This document shows, in pieces, positions 49,539 to 57,926 of a stretch of 64,000 nucleotides of DNA (positions within the stretch are counted from its first letter, which is position 1; every line of letters starts with the position of its first letter). The position numbers and the translations under genes were made by a program. Source of the stretch: Eubacteriaceae bacterium Marseille-Q4139 (GTDB lineage Bacteria; Bacillota; Clostridia; Lachnospirales; Lachnospiraceae); NCBI GenBank assembly GCA_018223415.1, contig JAGTTQ010000001.1:676153-740152 (forward strand). The letters are read 5' to 3'. Under the pieces are notes generated by a model, which saw nothing but the letters and a program-made list of their open reading frames with translations, did no database searches and was not told the DNA's origin.

Positions 49539-50519
49539 TTAAGCTCCTCCCCCTTTCAGCATGTGGCATGCCGCATAATGTCCCGGCTCTATCTCACGAA
49601 ATGCCGGAACAGACTGACGGCAGCTTTCCATGGCATATACACAGCGATTATTAAAATGGCATCCGGCAGGCATGTCCCACAGATGGGGAATAACCCCTGG
49701 TATCTGTGTCAGAACTTTATCGTCCAAAGAAATCTGGGGAATACAATTTAAAAGCCCTACGGTATATGGATGCACCGGATTTTTAAAAAATGCATCTGCA
49801 CTGTTTTCTTCCACCTTCATTCCTCCGTACATAACCATAATCGTGTCCGCCACCTGGGACACCACACCCATATCATGAGTAATAAAAATAATAGACGTAT
49901 TGAATTCCTTTTTTAAAGAAGAAAGAAGTTCCAAAATCTGCGCCTGAACCGTAACGTCTAATGCAGTCGTTGGCTCGTCTGCAATCAGGATATCCGGGTT
50001 GCATGCCAGAGCTATGGCGATCATGACGCGCTGCCGTAGACCGCCGCTCAGTTCATGAGGAAACTGCTTAATCCGTCTGGACGCTTCCGTGATCCCCACT
50101 TTTTCCAACAGATGAACAGCATACTCCGTCGCCTGTTTTTTCTTCATCCCTTTATGGCGGATCAGCACCTCGTTAATCTGATATCCGATTGTATATACCG
50201 GATTCAGGGCAGTCATAGGCTCCTGAAAAATCATGGATATTCGATTTCCACGTATTTTTTGCATTTCCTTGTCATCCAGATTCGTGATGTCACGGCCGGC
50301 AAACTCGACTTTTCCTCCAGCAATGCGTCCACCGGGCTTGGGGAGAAGTCCCATAATTGCAAGGCAGGTAACAGATTTTCCGCTTCCTGACTCCCCGACG
50401 ATACAAAGTGTCTCGCCTTTGTGAAGGGAAAATCCTATCCCCTGCACCGCCGTAACAATTCCATGATCCGTGGCAAACGTAACATGAAGATCTTCTACTT
50501 TTAAGATTACATCACCCAT
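49539..50519 (-). CDS. Peptide/opine ABC transporter ATP-binding protein (OppD/DppD)
   Basis: 326 residues, GGAGGGCTGAT before ATG. Walker A GESGSGKSV, signature LSGGLRQRVMIAIAL, Walker B ILIADEPTTALD, and the C-terminal CHFNNRCVYA Cys segment. Paired with the OppF-type ATPase. Confidence 0.92.
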   Translation of the reverse strand: MGDVILKVEDLHVTFATDHGIVTAVQGIGFSLHKGETLCIVGESGSGKSVTCLAIMGLLPKPGGRIAGGKVEFAGRDITNLDDKEMQKIRGNRISMIFQEPMTALNPVYTIGYQINEVLIRHKGMKKKQATEYAVHLLEKVGITEASRRIKQFPHELSGGLRQRVMIAIALACNPDILIADEPTTALDVTVQAQILELLSSLKKEFNTSIIFITHDMGVVSQVADTIMVMYGGMKVEENSADAFFKNPVHPYTVGLLNCIPQISLDDKVLTQIPGVIPHLWDMPAGCHFNNRCVYAMESCRQSVPAFREIEPGHYAACHMLKGGGA

Positions 50520-50520
50520 A

Positions 50521-51354
50521 TCAGCCCTCCTTCATCAAATCCCGGAATTTGGGATCCGCGTTGTCACGCAGCACATCACCGAGCATATTGACTGCCAGTA
50601 CAGTGAGCACAATGGCAAGCCCTGGGTAGATAACGATCCACGGTGCGTTCGTCATAAATTGGCTTCCTTCATTCAGCATATTTCCCCATGTCGGGATCTC
50701 TCTCGGAATTCCAAGTCCCAGGTAATCCAAGGATGCAAGCTGGAGTAAGGCCCCAGAAAATGTAAACGTCGCCTGGACAATGATTGGAGAAATCAGGTTC
50801 GGAAGAATATGGCGGCATAAAATCCGTATTGTCCCCGCTCCCTGAGACCGGCAGGCCGTAATATAAACCTCCGCCTTCAGTTTCAGGGTCAATCCATAAA
50901 TCACACGGGCCATTCGGGTCGTATAGTAGATTCCAACGGCAATGATGACGTTCATGACACCAGAACCCAGGATTGTAATGAAAAGCATCGCAAGAAGAAT
51001 CGGTGGGAACACCATCATCGAATCCACAAGCCGCATAATAACAGCTTCCATGGAACGGATATATCCTGCAATCAACCCGAGAAGGCAGCCTAAGGACATA
51101 GAAAAAATCACAATCCCCAATGCACCCAAAAGACTCATTTGACTTCCATAAATAATTCTTGACAGAATATCCCTTCCAAAATTATCGGTGCCGAGCAGAT
51201 GATCACTCCTGAAAAAAGTAAGTCTTGCCGATATTTCCTGTGTGTTTGGATCATATGGGGACAAAATACCGGCAAACAGGGCGCATACCAAAATTATGAG
51301 AAGAAATATCAGTGCACCCAATGTAATTTTGCGCTTCTTTAATATTTTAAGCAT
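50521..51354 (-). CDS. Peptide/opine ABC transporter permease (DppC type)
   Basis: 277 residues, six helices. The N-terminal LGTDNFGRDILSRIIYGSQMSL is the DppC block, and the cytoplasmic EAA loop has ACRSQGAGTIRILCRHILPN. GAGGAGGGG precedes the ATG. One base ahead of the OppD gene. Confidence 0.92.
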   Translation of the reverse strand: MLKILKKRKITLGALIFLLIILVCALFAGILSPYDPNTQEISARLTFFRSDHLLGTDNFGRDILSRIIYGSQMSLLGALGIVIFSMSLGCLLGLIAGYIRSMEAVIMRLVDSMMVFPPILLAMLFITILGSGVMNVIIAVGIYYTTRMARVIYGLTLKLKAEVYITACRSQGAGTIRILCRHILPNLISPIIVQATFTFSGALLQLASLDYLGLGIPREIPTWGNMLNEGSQFMTNAPWIVIYPGLAIVLTVLAVNMLGDVLRDNADPKFRDLMKEG

Positions 51355-51369
51355 AGCACCCCTCCTCAG

Positions 51370-52320
51370 TTAATCGTTGTAGCGGACTCTGGGGTCTATT
51401 TTTGCATAAGAAATGTCCACAAGGAAATTGATTACCATAAACACCAGGGCCAAAAGCAGGGCTACTCCCTGTACGGTTGGATAATCCCTTTGAAGAATGG
51501 AGTCCGTTAATAATTTTCCTAATCCTGGCAGAGCAAACACGTTTTCCGTAATAACAGAACCGGAAATTAACGCGGCAAAAATAAAGCCAAAAGAAGAAAC
51601 TACGCTGATCAGAGAGTTTCGGAATACATGCTTGATATTGATCTCCATGTTGGAAAGTCCCTTGGAACGCGCCGTTCTGACATAATCCTCTTTCATCAGA
51701 TCCAGCATTCCCGACCGGATCATCCTGATCACGATTGCCGTATTGGGAATTCCGACTGTGATTGCCGGCAGCACCAGGTATCTTAAATCTGAAAGATCCC
51801 CGCTTTCCAAAATCGATGAGAAACCGGACGACGGAAAGAACGGGAGGGCAACTGCAAACATCAGCATTAACGTCAGACCAAGCCAAAATGTCGGTACTGC
51901 CGCAAAAAACATAGCGATGCTGGATAGAATCTGATCCGTCCATGTATTTGCCTTTACAGCACTGACAACACCGACCGGTATGGACACCAGAATAATAATC
52001 AGGCTGCTCATAATACCCAAAATCAAATTACACTCTACCCTGGAAGAAATCACCTCTACCACAGGCTTTCTCTGAATGATGGAATCTCCCAAATCGCCTT
52101 TTAAGGCATCCATAATCCAGACAAAATATTGTTTGTATATGGGCTCATTAAGGCCTAACTTCTCCTGAAGAGCAATCACCTTCTCTTCCGGTGCCGCATC
52201 ACCAAGCATAACTCGTGCCGGGTCGCCCGGAATGAGCCGGATGATAAAAAAGATAAGAAGAGATACAATAAAAAGCGTTGGAATCATAGATAGCAACCGC
52301 TTTAATGTGTATTGCAGCAT
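51370..52320 (-). CDS. Peptide/opine ABC transporter permease (DppB type)
   Basis: 316 residues, six helices. MLQYTLKRLLSMIPTLFIVSLLIFFIIRLIPGDPA is the DppB start, and the EAA loop has RTARSKGLSNMEINIKHVFRNS. Fifteen bases upstream of the DppC gene. Confidence 0.92.
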   Translation of the reverse strand: MLQYTLKRLLSMIPTLFIVSLLIFFIIRLIPGDPARVMLGDAAPEEKVIALQEKLGLNEPIYKQYFVWIMDALKGDLGDSIIQRKPVVEVISSRVECNLILGIMSSLIIILVSIPVGVVSAVKANTWTDQILSSIAMFFAAVPTFWLGLTLMLMFAVALPFFPSSGFSSILESGDLSDLRYLVLPAITVGIPNTAIVIRMIRSGMLDLMKEDYVRTARSKGLSNMEINIKHVFRNSLISVVSSFGFIFAALISGSVITENVFALPGLGKLLTDSILQRDYPTVQGVALLLALVFMVINFLVDISYAKIDPRVRYND

Positions 52321-52426
52321 AATATTTCCCCACCCTTCTTCAAAATAGTCCCCTGCCTGAAAACCAGGTTTCTATCTTTTCCTGCGGGCAGCTTCTGTTT
52401 TCCACCGCCCGCAGGTATTTCTTTTT

Positions 52427-54061
52427 CTACTGGATTTCTACCCCCCAGAAGTAAGGATACACGTTGACCTGTTCCGGAAGTCCCGTCATCCGGTCGGAAT
52501 ACGCATCGTAATCAAAGAAATGACCAATATCAATGATCGGAAGCTGTGTATAAATCAGCTCCTGAATCTGTCCCCAGATTTCCCGTCTCGCATTATCGTC
52601 CATTTCTGCCACAAATGCATCGAATAATTCATTGCGCTCCGGGGTTGTCCACCAGCCTGCATAGGAAGTGTTCATGACATCATATACGAGAGGCAGAGGG
52701 TTCATGGACATGTGGGTAAAAAACAGATCCCAGTTTTCCGGGTCTTTTCTCTGTTCCATCATGGTCGTTCCTTCCAAATACTGAGCATTGATATTAAACC
52801 CGGCAGTTTTAAGCTGCTCAATGATGACTGTACACATATTTACATAATTCTGATAATTCGTGTTTACATAAAACGTGATTTCCTCTCCGTTATATCCTGC
52901 TTCTTTTGCCATCTCCGCAGCTTTTTCCGGATCACCCTGGTTATAATCCTGACATTCGATCCCACTGTGATAGAAGAATCCCTCCGGATAAATTTCCGGG
53001 CAAAGACTGTAAAGCTCTTCCGCACCCAAAGCGGCCATAAGCACTTCTTCTGAATTGATCGCTGTCTGAAGGGCATGGCGAAGAGGATAATTATCTGCCA
53101 GAATACCTGCCGTATTGTTGAGGAACACAACGCCGTTCATCGCGCCGTCATTTACAGTCGTTACAATGTTTTCCTCGCCGCTTAACGAATCGAACATATC
53201 TCCGCTTAACATGTAGGCATAATCATAGTCGCCTGCCTTTAAACCGGTCGTTCTGGTATTGACATCTTTCACAACATAAAATTCCAGATAATCGGCCAAA
53301 GCCTCACGTTTTCCGGCAGGGCCATTTGCCTCCTCTGTACGTGCGGAATATTCATCAAATTTTTCAAAAATGTAGGCGTTCCCGTTTCTGTGTTCCGCGA
53401 ACTTATACGGGCCTGTACCAATGTACTGATCTTCTTTCAACGCCTCACTTCCTGCAGCCTCTGCCACTTCTTTGGGAATAATGTAGCAGCATCCGCAGTA
53501 AAAGGCAAAAATGTTTTTCCACGGGCCGTAGGGCTTATTGAATTTAATGGAGACGGTATAATCCCCATCTGTAACAATTTCATCTACATAGTCCCGGATC
53601 AGGCTGGCTCTCACACCGTTGGCAATCCAGCGGTCGAGCGACGCCTTGACATCCTCGGAAGTCATCTCTTCCCCGTTGTGGAACAAAACCCCCTGCCTTA
53701 AATGCATGGTAGCTGTAAGCCCGTCTTCCGATACCTCATCACTTTCCACCAACATCGGCTGAAGATTCATTCCCGCATCATAGACATATAAACATTCAAA
53801 GATCTGCTGCCCAAGACGGACTGCATTGTCTACGGTATTTAGCATCGTGTCCAGGGTAGCCGGTTCTTCAGGAAATGCGATCCGGATCGTCGTCACCTCA
53901 TCTTCTGTTTCAACTGCAGCTTCTGTCTCGGTCTTTTCCTCAGCTACTGCTGCTGTTTCCGTCTCTTCTTCTGACGACTGGTTTCCGCCGCATCCGAATA
54001 AGGAACTGCCGGCAAGCGCCAGCGTGCAGGCCAATGCTAAAGTTCTTTTCAATTTTCTCAT
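52427..54061 (-). CDS. Family-5 extracellular solute-binding lipoprotein
   Basis: 544 residues from ATG 54061 (AAAGGGGAAGAACT). Lipoprotein signal ending LAGSSLFGCGG (Cys about residue 22), then a Glu/Thr linker and the SBP_bac_5 domain: EDGLTATMHLRQGVLFHNGEEMTSEDV, NNTAGILADNYPLRHALQTAIN. Binds peptides, nickel or opines for the adjoining importer. The acidic linker is unusually long. Directly follows the opine-dehydrogenase-family gene. Confidence 0.92.
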   Translation of the reverse strand: MRKLKRTLALACTLALAGSSLFGCGGNQSSEEETETAAVAEEKTETEAAVETEDEVTTIRIAFPEEPATLDTMLNTVDNAVRLGQQIFECLYVYDAGMNLQPMLVESDEVSEDGLTATMHLRQGVLFHNGEEMTSEDVKASLDRWIANGVRASLIRDYVDEIVTDGDYTVSIKFNKPYGPWKNIFAFYCGCCYIIPKEVAEAAGSEALKEDQYIGTGPYKFAEHRNGNAYIFEKFDEYSARTEEANGPAGKREALADYLEFYVVKDVNTRTTGLKAGDYDYAYMLSGDMFDSLSGEENIVTTVNDGAMNGVVFLNNTAGILADNYPLRHALQTAINSEEVLMAALGAEELYSLCPEIYPEGFFYHSGIECQDYNQGDPEKAAEMAKEAGYNGEEITFYVNTNYQNYVNMCTVIIEQLKTAGFNINAQYLEGTTMMEQRKDPENWDLFFTHMSMNPLPLVYDVMNTSYAGWWTTPERNELFDAFVAEMDDNARREIWGQIQELIYTQLPIIDIGHFFDYDAYSDRMTGLPEQVNVYPYFWGVEIQ

Positions 54062-54159
54062 AGTTCTTCCCCTTTCCTTTGGTATCGTAAATTTGTTATT
54101 GCAACAGGCCAAACAGCCTGTTTCTCCACAGCAGTCAACTATTCCAGTAATCTCTGATT

Positions 54160-55272
54160 TTAGTATCCGTTCTGAAGGAAGTTTATGATCTCCTCCTTTC
54201 CTTTTCCCTGTATTCCTAAACACTCGGCCGTTCTGCCTGTTTTCCAGTAATCAACTCCCATCAGTCCCCCGGCAAGTGTGATGAGCGCATCGAAAAGCGG
54301 TGTTGGGGTTCCTATCTGTTTTCCCATGACTGCAACCGGCAGCGCAGAAAAGGGAATATCTTCTGTCATATACCGGTGGTTTAACGATGTCGGGCCAGCC
54401 GAACTCATGAAATCCCGGCTGCCTCTCAGGGTTTTATACGTCGTAACCTCCAGACGCGGGCAATATCCTTTCTGTACATAAGATTCTGCCAGTGGAACGC
54501 GAGGATGCCCTAATGCATCTCCGACAGACATTCTTTCTTCGTCCATCCTGTCAAGCAGGTCGGCGACTGCTGGTGTAATACCATCCCTGTAATGGTAATT
54601 ATCCGGATTACCATCTGTATGGGCGGCGTTCAAAATCATAATCGGGCCATGGCTCAAAATATTACCATTATTTAAGGAACACTCCATCACATCCTTTGCC
54701 AGATGTACATTCTCAAAAAGAGAAGCGGCAACTGGATATACCTTCGGATTCTCCTTCGCCGGAAAAGCAGAAAAAAGATTATACTTTAAAGAAGTCGCAA
54801 TCCTGACTTTGTTTTTCTCTGTCTTTTTACACCCGTAAGGAAGTGTACAATATTCTCCCAGCCTTGCTTTCCCATATACGCCGGCATCATGAAAAATCTT
54901 TGCAAATTCCAGAGCGCCTCCTGTACTTCCTGCGCATAGAAATATGTACTGCCCCTCTTTTACATAAGGAGCCATATCTCGTGCGGTGACCTGAAATGCA
55001 AATGATGGGATCACCACCAAAATAATTTCTGCTTCCTCCAAAGCTTCCTCTAAATTGCATGTAACTTGATACAAGCAAACAGACTGGCAATCTTCCTCTT
55101 CTTCTATATAGATCCTTTTTTCAGCGCCAAGAGCATTCAGGTTCTCTTTAAATTCTTCCCTATCCCATAGGATTACCTTATATTTCGCCAGCGCAAGTTT
55201 TGCCGCAACAGTAAACGCACCGTTTCCAGATCCAATTACACAAACTTTTTGTTTTTCCACTTTTGCATTCAC
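54160..55272 (-). CDS. NAD/NADP octopine/nopaline dehydrogenase-family protein
   Basis: 370 residues; GAGGTGA upstream of ATG. Rossmann GSGNGAFTVAAKLA at residues 14-27, then the all-alpha domain with NILSHGPIMILNAAHTDG (conserved His, as in octopine dehydrogenase) and LGHPRVPLAESY. Such enzymes reduce or oxidise the N-C bond of opines (N-carboxyalkyl amino acids). As first gene of a locus with a family-5 importer it more likely degrades an imported opine-like compound. Substrate unknown. Confidence 0.85.
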   Translation of the reverse strand: MNAKVEKQKVCVIGSGNGAFTVAAKLALAKYKVILWDREEFKENLNALGAEKRIYIEEEEDCQSVCLYQVTCNLEEALEEAEIILVVIPSFAFQVTARDMAPYVKEGQYIFLCAGSTGGALEFAKIFHDAGVYGKARLGEYCTLPYGCKKTEKNKVRIATSLKYNLFSAFPAKENPKVYPVAASLFENVHLAKDVMECSLNNGNILSHGPIMILNAAHTDGNPDNYHYRDGITPAVADLLDRMDEERMSVGDALGHPRVPLAESYVQKGYCPRLEVTTYKTLRGSRDFMSSAGPTSLNHRYMTEDIPFSALPVAVMGKQIGTPTPLFDALITLAGGLMGVDYWKTGRTAECLGIQGKGKEEIINFLQNGY

Positions 55273-55348
55273 CTCTTTTCAAAAAAATATTTTTCTATTT
55301 TATTTGTTTTATGGTTATTTTATACTGTTTTTTCTTTTTTATAGTCGA

Positions 55349-55380
55349 ATAATACCACATTATGCACTATTTGTAAATAG
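55349..55380 (-). promoter_or_regulatory. Promoter and operator of the opine-like locus
   Basis: Minus-strand -35 TTTACA (55,372-55,377), 17-base spacer, extended -10 TGTGGTATTAT (-10 at 55,349-55,354). The -35 is embedded in the palindrome CTATTT-GT-AAATAG (55,367-55,380), a likely repressor site. The rest of 55,273-55,576 is A+T-rich and gene-free. Confidence 0.7.
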
Positions 55381-55522
55381 TATATCTTCTATTTTGCTAA
55401 AAAAAAGTTATGTGATTAAGCGTATAATTTCCATTTTTATTCAAAATAGTCCTTATTTCCATGATTTATAAGCCCATGTTCAATTTACAAAATATTTTTT
55501 AGCATTATTTCTATGCAAAAAG

Positions 55523-55560
55523 GGGTGTACATTTCTCCCCTGCGGGATTCCTGTACACCC
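55523..55560 (-). terminator. Terminator of the nitroreductase gene
   Basis: GGGTGTACA (55,523-55,531) pairs with TGTACACCC (55,552-55,560). Minus-strand TTTTT follows. Just after the nitroreductase stop at 55,577. Confidence 0.8.
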
Positions 55561-55576
55561 TCTTAATTTCCTTTGC

Positions 55577-56098
55577 TTATTCCGCCCAGACAACTCTCCC
55601 CGGCTTCCGCTCCGGAATTCCGGGATATTCGCCGTCCACATAGCCTAAGACGCAGTGGCCGATGCCTTCGTACTCCCCTTCCAGTCCCAGGCTCTTTAAG
55701 ATCTCCTTTCCTTCCGGCGACTCAAATTCTTCTTTCGCCCTGTGGATCCAGCAGCTTCCGATTCCCAGCTCATGAGCTGCCAGCATCAGATTCCCCATCA
55801 CAAGGCTTCCGTCGTAAACCCGCGTGCCGCAGCTTTTATCTGCCAGGACGATGAGCACCACTGGCGCACCGTAGAACGGATCTTTGTCCGATCCCATGAT
55901 TCCGGCGTTCATCCTGGAAAGACGGTCACGCAGATCTTTATCTGTCACTGCCGCAATTACTGTCTTCTGATTGTTCATGCCGCTGGCCGCGTAGGTGCCA
56001 GCCTCGACGATTTTTTCCAGGATTTCCTTCGGAACCATATCCGGCTTGAAGCTCCTGATACTTCTTCTTGTTTTCATTTTCTCCAAAACATCGCTCAT
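55577..56098 (-). CDS. Nitroreductase-family flavoprotein
   Basis: 173 residues. TRRSIRSF (residues 11-18) is the FMN-binding start. YAASGMNNQKTVI and ELGIGSCWIHRAKEEF followed by LGYVDGEYPGIPERK are typical of small nitroreductases. Uses NAD(P)H and FMN; substrate unknown. AAAGGGGTATAAGTT before ATG. Confidence 0.92.
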   Translation of the reverse strand: MSDVLEKMKTRRSIRSFKPDMVPKEILEKIVEAGTYAASGMNNQKTVIAAVTDKDLRDRLSRMNAGIMGSDKDPFYGAPVVLIVLADKSCGTRVYDGSLVMGNLMLAAHELGIGSCWIHRAKEEFESPEGKEILKSLGLEGEYEGIGHCVLGYVDGEYPGIPERKPGRVVWAE

Positions 56099-56280
56099 AA
56101 CTTATACCCCTTTCTGTTTTCTGCGGACTATGCTGCGGGAATGGTTTACCCTGACATAAAAACGCGCCGAAATCTGCCAACATGCATGCGGCATGACGCA
56201 AATTCCGACGCGGTCTTTTCCGCACAGCACTTTGGTTATGCGGATATTGTATCATATTTGGGCGGCAAAAAACAGTTAAA

Positions 56281-56382
56281 TTATGTGTATTCACATATTG
56301 GGAGCAGCAATACCCTTAAATATGACGCTTTTGGGGCTCGCTGCAAACGATATTGAGATAAATCCCGATGCTTATGCTGCAT
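56281..56382 (-). pseudogene. Truncated HEPN toxin relic next to the MNT gene
   Basis: An ATG at 56382 overlaps the end of the MNT gene (in TATGCAGCATAA). It opens HRDLSQYRLQRA, resembling the first helix of HEPN toxins of MNT-HEPN pairs, but stops after 33 codons. Overlapping start is the usual arrangement of the pair. The remaining toxin sequence is not seen between 56,281 and the nitroreductase, so the toxin is probably lost. Short match, moderate confidence. Confidence 0.4.
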
Positions 56383-56719
56383 ACAATGTTACTCCTTCTC
56401 TGGATACATTCTGATAAAACGGCAGAATATGCTTCCATTCCTCATATTCCTGATAGCTGATATCAACAATCGAAAAAACTTTAAAATATTCAAGTGCAAA
56501 ATCCGTTGAAACTTCACATAACTTTTCTTCGTAATCTTTCAGCCTGTCCGGAGATAAATCTACCAAAACCATAATATCAATGTCGGAATCTTCTGTGGCT
56601 GTGCCTCTTGCTGCGGATCCATAGAGAATCACCGCTTTTAAATGATCCTGATAAATCATCTTCAGCTGTTCTGCCAGTTTATGATATACCTTCATCCATT
56701 CTTCTGTCCTGAGTTCCAT
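56372..56719 (-). CDS. MNT-type nucleotidyltransferase (antitoxin of an MNT-HEPN pair)
   Basis: 115 residues. GSAARGTATEDSDIDIMV (residues 35-52) is the minimal nucleotidyltransferase motif GS-x9-11-D-x-D. Family members adenylylate and neutralise HEPN RNase toxins. The overlapping HEPN partner is reduced to a relic, so this gene may be an orphan antitoxin. Confidence 0.8.
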   Translation of the reverse strand: MELRTEEWMKVYHKLAEQLKMIYQDHLKAVILYGSAARGTATEDSDIDIMVLVDLSPDRLKDYEEKLCEVSTDFALEYFKVFSIVDISYQEYEEWKHILPFYQNVSREGVTLYAA

Positions 56720-56823
56720 GTATATGCGTCCTTTCCTTAGAGCAATATCGCTTCCTGTCTTTCACTCAATATTATAGCCATTCCGGGCTTCTTTGTATAT
56801 CCTTTTCTTTCACATGGACAGAA

Positions 56824-56867
56824 AAAACACGCGCCATCTGCCTCTGCAGCATTATGGCGCGTGTTTT
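56824..56867 (-). terminator. Terminator of the cytidylate-kinase-like gene
   Basis: AAAACACGCGCCAT (56,824-56,837) pairs perfectly with ATGGCGCGTGTTTT (56,854-56,867), 13 bases past the stop at 56,880. Confidence 0.8.
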
Positions 56868-56879
56868 CTTCGGCAGGCA

Positions 56880-57911
56880 TCACCCACCATTCTCCCCTCT
56901 CCCAATCATCCTCAAAATAAAGTCCACCGTCCCGTCGATCCCATAGCTCGCCGTGTTGATGCAAAGGTCATAGTTATTGGCATTGCCCCATGCCCTTCCT
57001 GTATAGAAGTTGTAATATCTGGCGTGCTCGTGATCCAGGCGGTGAAGGAAGCGGCGCGCCTTCTTCTCGTCTAAGCCGCTGTTGACCTCGATGGTGCGGT
57101 GCACCCGCTGTTCAAAAGGCGCCGTCAGGTAAATGCTGATGTGGGGGATGTTGTTGTTTGTCATGATGGCGTCGCCGCAGCGGCCCATGAGGATAAAATC
57201 CTCGGTCTTCGCCTTTTCGCAGACCAGGTCGCTCAAGTTAAAGAAGACGGCGTCCTGCTTCGGAAGCCCGTGATAGCGGCTGAATTCCCGTATCCTCTGT
57301 TTTAATGTCAGCCTCTTTTCCGGAAGGAAGGCCTCCGCCGGGCTTTTGTTGATCTCCTCATGGACATGGCCGTAGCCGGCCTTTTCCTGGACAGAGTCTT
57401 TTTCCGCGTCGAGCCGCTTTAAAACGGCCTCGAAAATTTCCTTGTCGTAAAAATTGATGTGAAGCTTGTCGGACAGCTTAAAGCCCACGTCAATTCCGCC
57501 GCTGCCGTACGTCCAGCTGATGCAGATAATCAGGTGCTCGCCGCCGGCAAACCTGTTTTTCAGGTTGAAGGCATTGAGGCTTGCAAGCTTCGGGTCGATG
57601 ACATCGCCGCCGGCAAAGCTCGTGGGAAGCTCCATGACCGCGTTGATGATCCTGTTGTACTCGGTCATGCAGAGCTTCCGCTCCTCCTTGTCCTCGATGG
57701 TGCGGGCCATGTTGGCGATTAACGCCAGCTCGCTTCTCACCAGGTTTCCCTGGGGCCTTGTGAGCAGAAGATCCGTCAGCTCATTGACGCACCGCTCCCT
57801 GTCACGATTGAAAACACGGCCGAGGGAGGAGCCAAGATGGCAGTAAACCTCAGCGTCCAGATCATAAATATGCTCTGCCAGCTCTTTGATTTCGTCACGA
57901 TTGATTGACAT
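56880..57911 (-). CDS. Cytidylate-kinase-like family protein
   Basis: 343 residues, GGGGGAGGTCAT before ATG. Residues 1-120 are a helical extension; then ICISWTYGSGG.DVGFKLSDKL resembles the P-loop of cytidylate kinases (degenerate), with LMGRCGDAIMTN and the YLTAPFEQRV.R segment. Enzymatic activity and substrate are unknown for this group. Followed by a strong terminator. Confidence 0.8.
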   Translation of the reverse strand: MSINRDEIKELAEHIYDLDAEVYCHLGSSLGRVFNRDRERCVNELTDLLLTRPQGNLVRSELALIANMARTIEDKEERKLCMTEYNRIINAVMELPTSFAGGDVIDPKLASLNAFNLKNRFAGGEHLIICISWTYGSGGIDVGFKLSDKLHINFYDKEIFEAVLKRLDAEKDSVQEKAGYGHVHEEINKSPAEAFLPEKRLTLKQRIREFSRYHGLPKQDAVFFNLSDLVCEKAKTEDFILMGRCGDAIMTNNNIPHISIYLTAPFEQRVHRTIEVNSGLDEKKARRFLHRLDHEHARYYNFYTGRAWGNANNYDLCINTASYGIDGTVDFILRMIGRGENGG

Positions 57912-57926
57912 ATGACCTCCCCCTTC

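Noticed and set aside
55938..56294. 118-codon minus-strand frame upstream of nitroreductase
   Set aside because: Overlaps the nitroreductase coding region out of frame; no ribosome site.
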